Below, in pieces: positions 54,482 to 62,052 of a stretch of 64,000 nt of DNA. This DNA is from Microcystis sp. T1-4 (lineage in GTDB: Bacteria; Cyanobacteriota; Cyanobacteriia; Cyanobacteriales; Microcystaceae). Numbering within the stretch: the stretch's first letter is position 1; each line of letters starts with the position of its first letter. The stretch lies in assembly GCF_000297435.1 (NCBI RefSeq), contig NZ_CAIP01000402.1, forward strand, positions 1-64,000. Reading direction: 5' to 3'. The translations under genes were made by a program, and so were the position numbers. Under the pieces are notes generated by a model, which was given only the letters and a program-made list of their open reading frames with translations, did no database searches and was not told the origin of the DNA.

Positions 54482-54665
54482 AATAACTTATAAAGTCCGT
54501 TTGACAGCTAAAGCAAATAAAGTTTATTCTGAAGCGGATCCAATCTTAAAAAAGAAGATTGCTAAGTGTTTAAAACTCCTTCAAGAAACACCGAAAAATC
54601 ACCCTCAAATTAAAGCATTAAAGGGAGAATTTGCTGGGAAGTATCGCTTCCGGGTTGGAGACTGA
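54465..54665 (+). pseudogene. C-terminally truncated RelE/ParE-type toxin
   Basis: 66 residues from a TTG start: EITYKVRLTAKANKVYSEAD, then ILKKKIAKCLKLLQETPKNH and LKGEFAGKYRFRVGD before a stop. This is the N-terminal two-thirds of a RelE/ParE fold; normally the sequence continues from RVGDYR into two more strands carrying catalytic residues. The break falls exactly at the edge of the inverted-repeat/REP-like element starting at about 54665. Confidence 0.75.
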
Positions 54666-54674
54666 GTAACGCAC

Positions 54675-54707
54675 AGAAAACGGGTTTCTCGGAGAAACCC
54701 GTTTTCT
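54675..54707. repeat. REP-like palindrome, inverted copy of 32692
   Basis: 33 bp: AGAAAACGGGTTTCT, CGG loop, complementary arm. The flanks (GTAACGCAC on the left, ACTCATGCAAAAG on the right) match the inverted flanks at 32681-32734, so the whole ~54-bp unit is a mobile or copied block. Confidence 0.9.
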
Positions 54708-54719
54708 ACTCATGCAAAA

Positions 54720-54982
54720 GGCTTCGGCCGTGAGCTTTTGCCGAACGGCAAAACGGAGAATAAATAATCAGTTTTTAATAACTGGATTTAGTATCAGTCA
54801 GGAGGCAGGAGTTTCAGGCTTTGTTGTCCTCTTTTTTGTACTAATTTGTGTTCTATAAAAATGGTAATGCAAGGTTTTTGAAGCTCCCAATTTTGGACTG
54901 AGAACCCTACTAGGCGGTTATTTCGGGTATTTGAACCCCATTTGATGCCTAAACATTTCGCAGTTATGGGAAACGCTGTAGC
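54720..54982. other. Intergenic stretch with repeat fragments
   Basis: About 260 bases. Includes GCCGTGAGCTTTTGCCGAAC and CAGGAGGCAGGAG fragments but no ORF or clear regulatory hairpin. Confidence 0.4.
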
Positions 54983-57205
54983 TTAGATGGTTAACCTTTC
55001 GAGCAGAGGTTGTAGGGCATCTTCATAACTCCGCCACCGCTCTACCGATCGCTTGTATATCGGTTGCCTTACTTGAGTAACACTGGCAGTACGCACTAAG
55101 CGATCGGTTTTATGGAACTGCATACAAGCATCATCCCATTCTAATCCGATAAAATCCAAGAGCCGAACCGTTTGCGCCGTTTGCTGGTCAACCGTTTCCT
55201 CATAGTCAATTTCCAACATGGGAACTGGCAAAACACGCCGCCAATGTTCCATAATCCGCCAATATTGCTGAATGCGTTCGGCAATATGAGTTAAGTCGAA
55301 CGCCCAGCGAATAGACTTAAACTGAGTCATCCAACAGGAAACCGCCACATCCCGCACATCGCGGCGACAATGGATAATCTTGGCATTGGGAAAAGCAGTA
55401 ACAATCCAGCCCAAAAGGCTGTAATTGTCGGGCATTTTATCGACAATTCTCCAGACATTCTCCCTCTTTATCCCTGCTTTGGTAAGCAGTTGTTCTAACT
55501 GTGCCAGATGCCAATCGGCCAGGTGAAGAATCTGGGGTTGACCAAGCTGCTGGAGGCAGTCCCAGACGGTTGTACTGCCGGGATGCCCCATCAGTGCCGG
55601 TAGGCTGTTAAAGCAATTACCGGCAAAGTTGCGCTCACCGGCCCCAAATACTTGGGGATGGCTGGCGAGAATCTGCTCCGTCAAAGTCGTGCCGCTGCGG
55701 GGCATCCCGACGATGAAAACGGGGGCGGTGGAGGGATTGCCCATCCCCTGAGTGCGCTGGAAAAATTCGGGGGTGAAGTGAGCGATTAATTGGTCGATAT
55801 ATTGGGCATAATCATCGGGATTGTAATCCCAACCTCGCTCCTGCTTGTAGGCGGTGTGTAGTTTGTTGGCGGCGATCGCATGGGTGGCGGCCTGGGCGTA
55901 GTTCTTACAACCGTCGTAGTAGTGGGCGAGTCCAAAATGAAGCGCCGACTGTGTGCCTTCTCTGGCCCACTTGGCTTCGAGTAATGTCTCCATCTGTTGA
56001 GCATCCTCTGGCGGCAGTTTTCCCCGCAAATTCTGGGCTAAATTGACCAGGGCGGGAATACAGTTAGGATTGACGGCCAGGGCCTCGCGGTTGGCGGCGT
56101 TGGCGCTTTCCACATCCCCAGCAGAGGCGAGAATGCTGGCTAGATGCGCCCGCAAGCTGGCATTTTCGGGCTTGAGTTCTACTGCTCGATAGGCCATAGC
56201 CACCGCCTCTTCTGCGTCGCCATCTTCCCAGAGAGCTTGGCTGAGTCCTGAATAGGCCTCGCCATAGTCGGAATGCTGCTCGATAATTTCTTGGTAGCGA
56301 GTGATGGCGGTGGCGCTATCCCCTAAATCGAGAATCGCCTCGGCGAAGGCACAGCGACTATCAAGGCGCTCTGGTTCAATTGCTAGGGCTTTATCGTACC
56401 AAGTGAGAGCCTGTGGCAATTCGCTGACTTCCTGCCAAATCTGACCGATCAGGGTGCAGAGCATGGCAGAATCGGGATTGAGATCGTAAGCTTTGCCATA
56501 GGCATCCATGGCCGCTTCCAACTGTCCCAAGGTGCGGAAGACGGTTCCCAAATTCATCCAAGCTTGACTATTTTTCGCTTCAGATTCGGTAGCCCGGCGG
56601 CAATATTCTAGGGCGCGTTCCGGTTGCCCGACTGCCAATAAAGTTAGTCCAAAATTGCCCATGGCGTGAGGTAAGTCGGGAGAAAGATGGAGAGCTTGTT
56701 CGTAAGCCTCGATCGCCGCACGAACCCGCCCTAATTCCCGCAAGGCATCGGCTCGGTAGGCGTGGAGTAGAGCCTGTTCTGGGGCGATCGCGATCGCTTG
56801 TTCGTAGGTTGTCAGCGCCTCCTGGTACTGCTCCGAGGCAAAGTAGGTACTGGCAAGGGTAGTTAGGGCATTGGGGTAGTTGGGACGCAGTTTGAGCGCT
56901 TTTTGACAGGCGGAAATTGCTTCGTTATAGCGGTGACTCTGGCGGTAAGCGGCGCCTAGGTTGCACTGGTAAATCGGTTCGCTGGGGTTGAGTTTTACTG
57001 CTCTCTGTAATAGTCGGACGGCTTGTTCTTTTTCTCCTTGGTTGAGGGCAATCAATCCCGATAAGTTGAGCGCACCGTGATGGTTGGGATTACTGCTGAG
57101 GAGTTGATCTGCGATCGCCGCCGCTTCCTGAAGGCGACCTGTCCGCAGGCGATCGAATCCAGTTTCAATGGTTATACCAGTTGTTTTTGTAGATTTAGAG
57201 CGCAT
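54983..57205 (-). CDS. TPR protein with C-terminal sulfotransferase domain
   Basis: 740 residues from the ATG at 57205. The first 460 residues hold about twelve TPR units (LNLSGLIALNQGEKEQAVRL, LGAAYRQSHRYNEAISACQK, and so on). The C-terminal 230 residues form a PAPS-type sulfotransferase: PVFIVGMPRSGTTLTEQIL is the 5'-phosphosulfate loop and KIIHCRRDVRDVAVSCWMTQ the 3'-phosphate loop. Relatives (tyrosylprotein sulfotransferase-like) sulfate protein tyrosines or glycans; the acceptor here is not known. The next gene, on the same strand, is a PEP-CTERM protein. Confidence 0.87.
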   Translation of the reverse strand: MRSKSTKTTGITIETGFDRLRTGRLQEAAAIADQLLSSNPNHHGALNLSGLIALNQGEKEQAVRLLQRAVKLNPSEPIYQCNLGAAYRQSHRYNEAISACQKALKLRPNYPNALTTLASTYFASEQYQEALTTYEQAIAIAPEQALLHAYRADALRELGRVRAAIEAYEQALHLSPDLPHAMGNFGLTLLAVGQPERALEYCRRATESEAKNSQAWMNLGTVFRTLGQLEAAMDAYGKAYDLNPDSAMLCTLIGQIWQEVSELPQALTWYDKALAIEPERLDSRCAFAEAILDLGDSATAITRYQEIIEQHSDYGEAYSGLSQALWEDGDAEEAVAMAYRAVELKPENASLRAHLASILASAGDVESANAANREALAVNPNCIPALVNLAQNLRGKLPPEDAQQMETLLEAKWAREGTQSALHFGLAHYYDGCKNYAQAATHAIAANKLHTAYKQERGWDYNPDDYAQYIDQLIAHFTPEFFQRTQGMGNPSTAPVFIVGMPRSGTTLTEQILASHPQVFGAGERNFAGNCFNSLPALMGHPGSTTVWDCLQQLGQPQILHLADWHLAQLEQLLTKAGIKRENVWRIVDKMPDNYSLLGWIVTAFPNAKIIHCRRDVRDVAVSCWMTQFKSIRWAFDLTHIAERIQQYWRIMEHWRRVLPVPMLEIDYEETVDQQTAQTVRLLDFIGLEWDDACMQFHKTDRLVRTASVTQVRQPIYKRSVERWRSYEDALQPLLERLTI

Positions 57206-57231
57206 AGTAGTATGGTTATAGCATAAGCCAG

Positions 57232-57342
57232 AAAACGGGTTTCTCATCAACAACCCAGAAACCCGCTTTCTTAAAGAAAACGGGTTTCTAAAGAAAACGG
57301 GTTTCTTTAAGAAACCCGTTTTCTTTAAGGGTTTCTTCGTTT
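57232..57342. repeat. REP-like arms between sulfotransferase and PEP-CTERM genes
   Basis: At least six arms of the families AAAACGGGTTTCT and AGAAACCCG(C/T)TTTCT in both orientations, joined by CTCATCAACAACCC and TAAAG linkers. The stop codon of the PEP-CTERM gene (57325-57327) lies in this block. Same family as 58501-59027. Confidence 0.88.
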
Positions 57343-58338
57343 GATCTTAGACAACAACCCAAAACCTAGTAAACTTCCCAATCCTATGAGGCTGGAAGGT
57401 TCGGGAGTAGTAGCAACTGGTTGCTGCTTCCAGTTGGCAGTCTCCTCAATCTGGGTGGGCGACAAACCCGCCAGCAAGCCAGCGGCTCCCAAAGTACTCA
57501 AGTCATCGAAAACCGGAGTACCTGCCTGGGCTTCGGCCAAACTATTGTTAAAGTTAACGAACCACATCAGGCTCTTAGTCTCTCCAGGGGCAAGGCTCAA
57601 AGTCCAGATATCCGCAAATTGATCTACATTACCATCAAAGCCCTCACTCGGTACCGCCGGCGTGGAAGAGGCAAGTTGCCCTCCCGGACCGAAACGCACG
57701 AAAGTTAGAAAGGGATCGACATCACTTGGACCATCAGAGGTAATGAACCAACGGTCGAGGGCCGACTGGAAGGCGTTGTCTCCCGTGCTGCTGTCCTCAA
57801 TCCTACAATTACTATCACAACCCAAGTCACCGCCATAGGCGATCGCCGCCGAGAGGAGATTGGCGGTGGTGTTGGTGAAGGTACCAAACACCCGCAGAGT
57901 GGGGCTGTCAGCACTCATAAAGTAGTCCAGGCTGGTGTTGATGCCGCCGATGCTGACGGGGCTGATGGTGTTGAGGAAGGTTCCCGCCCCAGTGGTGGTC
58001 AGATCCACCTTGGCATTGGGCTGATTGAAGGCTGCTCCGTTGACGGTGATGCCACCGAAATCGTCAAAGGCATCGCCTCGCCCGCCGACAATCTCCGCAG
58101 AACCTATGCCATAGGCGCTGCTTCCCGTTGCACCGGGAAGCTTGATAAGGGGACTCGCGACAGAGCTGTTCTCGATACTAGAATATACAACCCCCCCCTG
58201 GGTCACTGTCTGGGACAGACTGACCACTGCCGCTTGTGCGGGGGCAGCAGCGGCCAGCATCATGCCTGCACCCGCCGCTAGGGCGATGGGAGCCAGTTTC
58301 AGCTTGTCGAAGGCGCTATTTTTTAGTTTTGTATTCAT
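57325..58338 (-). CDS. PEP-CTERM sorting-signal secreted protein
   Basis: 337 residues from the ATG at 58338 (MNTKLKNSAFDKLKLAPIAL); the longer frame reaches into upstream repeats. A signal peptide ends near APAQAA. A beta-rich body follows, and the C-terminus is a classical PEP-CTERM tail: TPEPSSLIGLGSLLGFGLLS then KIKRRNP. Exosortase EpsH would cleave at the PEP motif and sort the protein to the outer surface. No exosortase is in the window. The stop is inside REP-like repeats. Confidence 0.88.
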   Translation of the reverse strand: MNTKLKNSAFDKLKLAPIALAAGAGMMLAAAAPAQAAVVSLSQTVTQGGVVYSSIENSSVASPLIKLPGATGSSAYGIGSAEIVGGRGDAFDDFGGITVNGAAFNQPNAKVDLTTTGAGTFLNTISPVSIGGINTSLDYFMSADSPTLRVFGTFTNTTANLLSAAIAYGGDLGCDSNCRIEDSSTGDNAFQSALDRWFITSDGPSDVDPFLTFVRFGPGGQLASSTPAVPSEGFDGNVDQFADIWTLSLAPGETKSLMWFVNFNNSLAEAQAGTPVFDDLSTLGAAGLLAGLSPTQIEETANWKQQPVATTPEPSSLIGLGSLLGFGLLSKIKRRNP

Positions 58339-58500
58339 GATTGTTTCATCCGGACTTTGTGATGAAGATAAATTTGTTTGTGACCGCAGTCTTCTTAGTT
58401 TGCTCAAAGCACGGCGGCGCATGAGCGTAAAGCTCGCTTCCGAAACTACCATCTCCCCCCCCCCGAACTGTATCTTGTGATACATTTTAATAAAATCTTT

Positions 58501-59027
58501 AGAAAGCGGGTTTCTTTAAGAAAGCGGGTTTCTCATCATCAACTCAGAAAGCGGGTTTCTCATCAACTCAGAAAGCGGGTTTCTCATCATCAACTCAGAA
58601 ACCCGCTTTCTCCGCTTTCTCATCATCAACTCAGAAAGCGGGTTTCTCATCATCAACTCAGAAACCCGCTTTCTCATCATCAACCCAGAAAGCGGGTTTC
58701 TCATCATCAACTCAGAAAGCGGGTTTCTCATCAAGAAACCCGCTTTCTCCGCTTTCTCATCATCAACTCAGAAAGCGGGTTTCTCATCATCAACTCAGAA
58801 ACCCGCTTTCTCCGCTTTCTCATCATCAACTCAGAAACCCGCTTTCTCATCAAGAAACCCGCTTTCTCCGCTTTCTCATCATCAACTCAGAAACCCGCTT
58901 TCTCATCAAGAAACCCGCTTTCTCCGCTTTCTCATCATCAACCCAGAAAGCGGGTTTCTCATCATCAACTCAGAAACCCGCTTTCTCATCAAGAAACCCG
59001 CTTTCTTTAAGAAAGCGGGTTTCTCTT
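58501..59027. repeat. REP palindrome array upstream of the RAYT gene
   Basis: About 530 bp made of roughly ten AGAAAGCGGGTTTCT arms and ten complementary AGAAACCCGCTTTCT arms, separated by linkers of the CATCATCAACTC or CATCAA type and by extra CCGCTTTCT fragments. Neighbouring opposite arms can fold into long hairpins. The open frame that crosses it (58477-59010) is purely repetitive and is not treated as a gene. It is not a CRISPR: spacers are not unique and arms alternate in orientation. Confidence 0.92.
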
Positions 59028-59077
59028 AGCTTAGAATAGTAAGCCAGAGAAAGCTGTTTTCTAGAGATAAGATAAAT

Positions 59078-59647
59078 ATGCCCTATCGTCAGAATATCTT
59101 TCAACCAGGACAATACTACCATATCTATAATCGCGGCAATAACCGTCAAGATATCTTCTTTGAGCGAGAAAATTATCTTTTTTTTCTGCGATTGGTGCGT
59201 AAATATCTGCTAGAAACGTTAGATGTTATTGCCTATTGCTTGATGCCCAACCACTATCACCTGCTAATACAGCTGAAAAAAGCCGAGCTTTCTGCGGCAA
59301 TGCAAGCCTTTTCCCTGTCTTATACCAAAGCCATAAATCGGCGATATGGGCGAGTTGGCTCATTGTTTCAAGGGCGGTTTCAGGCAATTCTAGTAAATGA
59401 TACAGAGTATTTATTAAATTTGTCGAGGTATATTCATTGTAATCCAGTGAAAGCGGGTTTGGTAAGTCAGCCACAGGAATGGGAATTCTCCAGTTTTCGC
59501 GAATATGTGGGATGGCGAGAAGGAACACTACCCAATCTGGAAATTATTGTCGCGATTTTAGGCTCGATGGCTGCTTGTCGTTCATTTATGATGATGGATA
59601 TAGATGTCATCTCTCCAGAGTTAAAGGGGCTGTTGTTAGATGAGTAG
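59078..59647 (+). CDS. REP-associated tyrosine transposase (RAYT)
   Basis: 189 residues, a Y1_Tnp/HUH single-strand transposase of the IS200/IS605 superfamily. Start MPYRQNIFQPGQYYHIYNRG; the HUH motif is in CLMPNHYHLLIQ; the catalytic Tyr is in LLNLSRYIHCNPVKAG; GSLFQGRFQAI is also typical. RAYTs nick and copy REP palindromes but are not themselves IS elements. Here palindrome arms lie directly before (58501-59027) and after (59650-59700) the gene, the expected REPtron layout. All key residues are intact, so it may be active. Confidence 0.92.
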   Translation: MPYRQNIFQPGQYYHIYNRGNNRQDIFFERENYLFFLRLVRKYLLETLDVIAYCLMPNHYHLLIQLKKAELSAAMQAFSLSYTKAINRRYGRVGSLFQGRFQAILVNDTEYLLNLSRYIHCNPVKAGLVSQPQEWEFSSFREYVGWREGTLPNLEIIVAILGSMAACRSFMMMDIDVISPELKGLLLDE

Positions 59648-59649
59648 GT

Positions 59650-59701
59650 AGAAACCCCCTTTCTTAAAGAAAGCGGGTTTCTTCAAGAAACCCGCTTTCT
59701 A
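59650..59701. repeat. REP-like arms downstream of the RAYT gene
   Basis: Three arms: a degenerate AGAAACCCCCTTTCT, then AGAAAGCGGGTTTCT and AGAAACCCGCTTTCT joined by TCA, right after the RAYT stop. They close the transposase between two sets of the same palindrome. Confidence 0.88.
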
Positions 59702-59767
59702 ATCTCTTAAGCCGCTAAACTGAGAATAGCTGCCTGTCTTGGCTCTCATTTCTCAGATTGTAAAATA

Positions 59768-60076
59768 ATGCAAATTTATCTTGACTATAGTGCCACTACC
59801 CCCACTCATCCCCAAGTAATCGAGCGGGTTGCCACTATTCTCCGGCATCATTGGGGCAATCCCTCCAGTTTACACACTTGGGGACAGGATACGGCAACAG
59901 TCATCGAAATGGCTAGAGAACAGGTAGCAGGGTTAATTAATGCCAATCCAGACCCAGATTATCTTAACTTCTGGCGGCACGGCTATCAAGCTAAAATTGA
60001 TAAGCCTCCCGGTAAACCGCCCAAGGCTGGTTCTAATCTTAAACCGAGGCTAAATCAGGACAAGGAGAAAAAATAA
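59768..60076 (+). pseudogene. Cysteine desulfurase N-terminus joined to an unrelated tail
   Basis: 102 residues. Residues 1-60 (MQIYLDYSATTPTHPQVIER, then HHWGNPSSLHTWGQDTATVI and REQVAGLINANP) are the first segment of NifS/IscS-type cysteine desulfurase, which normally runs to about 390 residues. At about residue 61 the expected continuation is replaced by DPDYLNFWRHGYQAKIDKPP and a Lys-rich end. The PLP Lys and active Cys are absent, so the enzyme is lost. It is most likely a deletion fusion. Confidence 0.75.
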
Positions 60077-60111
60077 AAATTCTTGGGTGGCTATTCCCCC
60101 TTTTTCCTGTT

Positions 60112-60231
60112 CTAACTGATAACTGATAACTGATAACTGATAACTGATAACTGATAACTGATAACTGATTACTGATAACTGATTACTGATAACTGATTAC
60201 TGATAACTGATTACTGATAACTGATTACTGA
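60112..60231. repeat. CTGATAA/CTGATTA heptamer array upstream of the ABC transporter
   Basis: About 17 heptamer copies, mixing CTGATAA and CTGATTA in a partly alternating order. The array ends two bases before the start codon of the ABC transporter gene, so it occupies the space where promoter and ribosome site should be. Confidence 0.9.
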
Positions 60232-60233
60232 AT

Positions 60234-61976
60234 ATGGCTTATTCTCGCATTAAAAAACTAGCAAATTATCTACGTCCCCATTGGCAAATGGTAACTGGGG
60301 GGGTAGTTGCTTTGCTTATTGTTAATCTTTTGGGTGTTTACATACCGCTTTTAATCCGGGATAGCATCGATGATTTGAGTAAATCTCTTGACTTTCCAAA
60401 AATCATTTATTATGTGATTTTAATTGTCGCTTTAGCCTCGATTATGTGGTTTATCCGCATGATTTCCAGAGTGTTATTATTCGGGATCGGTCGTCAGGTA
60501 GAGTTCGATCTTAAACAAAAAATCTTTCAGCATTTATTAACCCTTGAACCAGCCTACTTTTCTCGGCAAACTTCAGGAGATTTAATTAACCGTGCCACTA
60601 GCGATGTGGATAATGTGCGTCGTCTGCTGGGTTTTGCTTTGCTCAGTTTGGCTAATACTTTTTTTGCCTATGGGTTAACTTTACCCGTAATGTTAGCGAT
60701 TCATATTCCCCTTTCAGTCGCCGCTATTTCTGTCTATCCTTTGATGTTAATTGCCGTGCAGTTATTTAGTGGTCGTCTGCAGCAGCAACAGCAAAAAGTA
60801 CAGGAAAAACTCTCGCATCTGAGCGATTTAATTCAAGAGGATATGAGTGGTATTACTCTGATTAAAATCTATGCCCAAGAAGCTAACGAGCGCCTAGCAT
60901 TTAAACAAAGAAATGGCGAATTATTAAAGGCTAATTTAGATTTAGCCCAGACTCGTAATTTTCTTTTTCCCCTGGTCGAAGCTTTAGCCTATGTGAGTTT
61001 ATTGGCCTTGCTTTCCCTCGGTACTAGACAAATTATAGCGGGTAATATCACGATTGGTGACTTTATTGCTCTGTTAATTTTGGCCGAAAGATTAGTTTTT
61101 CCTACTACTTTATTAGGTTTCACTATTACGGCCTACCAACAGGGAGAAGTGAGTGTTGATCGCCTGGAAGCTATCCTGTTAGCTGAGGCTAAAATTAAAG
61201 ACAATGCCGATTGTATTCACTTAAAAAATATTCAAGGAAAAATTACCGCCAAAGCCTTGACTTTTTTCTATCCTGATGCTAAGGAACCCGCCTTAAAATA
61301 TCTTTCTTTTACCATTAATCCGGGGGAAACGGTAGCGGTCGTCGGTGCGATCGGATCGGGAAAATCTACCCTTGCTAACGCTATTCCCCGTCTTTTAGAT
61401 ATTGCCGAGGGACAGTTATTTATTGATCATCAAGATGTCACTCAAATTGCCCTGGAAGAGCTGCGAAAAGCGATCGCTTATGTTCCCCAAGAAAGTTTTT
61501 TATTTAGTACCAGCATCGAAGATAATATCCGTTACGGCGATCCGCTGCTGAATTTTCTGGCAGTGAAATCGGCAGCCAAACAAGCGAGAATTGAGGAGGA
61601 AATCGAGAATTTCCCGCAAAAATACAGCACTTTAGTGGGAGAACGTGGGATTACTCTTTCCGGGGGTCAACGTCAACGGGTCTCTTTAGCGCGTGCTTTA
61701 GCCATCCAAGCGCCAATTTTAATCCTCGATGATGCTCTATCTAGCGTCGATAATCAAACGGCCACGGCTATTTTGGAAAATCTCAGCCAAGAAAGCCAAA
61801 AAACCGTGATTTTTATCTCCCATCAATTATCGGCCGCTGCCACTGCCGATCGCATTTTTGTCATGGATCGCGGAGAAATTGTCCAGATGGGAACCCACGA
61901 GGAGTTAATCGCAGTCCCCGGAGTCTATCAAAATCTCTGGCAACAGCAGCAGTTAGAGTCTAAGGTTTTACATTAG
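60234..61976 (+). CDS. ABC transporter, fused permease-ATPase (exporter type)
   Basis: 580 residues. Six membrane helices (about 15-330) form the exporter transmembrane domain. The ATPase has Walker A VGAIGSGKSTLA, Q-loop YVPQESFLFS, signature TLSGGQRQRVSLARAL, Walker B APILILDDALSS and the switch His in ISHQLSA. Works as a homodimer or with a partner; MdlB- or lipid/drug-exporter-like. The substrate is unknown. No normal ribosome site precedes the ATG because a heptamer array abuts it. Confidence 0.9.
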   Translation: MAYSRIKKLANYLRPHWQMVTGGVVALLIVNLLGVYIPLLIRDSIDDLSKSLDFPKIIYYVILIVALASIMWFIRMISRVLLFGIGRQVEFDLKQKIFQHLLTLEPAYFSRQTSGDLINRATSDVDNVRRLLGFALLSLANTFFAYGLTLPVMLAIHIPLSVAAISVYPLMLIAVQLFSGRLQQQQQKVQEKLSHLSDLIQEDMSGITLIKIYAQEANERLAFKQRNGELLKANLDLAQTRNFLFPLVEALAYVSLLALLSLGTRQIIAGNITIGDFIALLILAERLVFPTTLLGFTITAYQQGEVSVDRLEAILLAEAKIKDNADCIHLKNIQGKITAKALTFFYPDAKEPALKYLSFTINPGETVAVVGAIGSGKSTLANAIPRLLDIAEGQLFIDHQDVTQIALEELRKAIAYVPQESFLFSTSIEDNIRYGDPLLNFLAVKSAAKQARIEEEIENFPQKYSTLVGERGITLSGGQRQRVSLARALAIQAPILILDDALSSVDNQTATAILENLSQESQKTVIFISHQLSAAATADRIFVMDRGEIVQMGTHEELIAVPGVYQNLWQQQQLESKVLH

Positions 61977-62052
61977 CCGATAAAATAGGGAATCTGCTAA
62001 TTATTACCAGTTAAGTTCTGGACTATCTCAATTACTCCTTAGAACTGTTTAA

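Noticed and set aside
58477..59010. A 177-codon forward frame (and a reverse frame) through the palindrome array
   Set aside because: It consists only of the repeat translated over and over (RKRVSHHQL-type units), has no ribosome site and depends on array length; it is treated as repeat sequence.
58501..59027. CRISPR array
   Set aside because: Arms alternate in orientation, 'spacers' are the same CATCATCAACTC linker, and no cas gene is nearby.
60112..60231. CRISPR or satellite of a replication origin
   Set aside because: Heptamers have no spacers and no DnaA-box pattern; the same unit class occurs in many intergenic gaps of the window.
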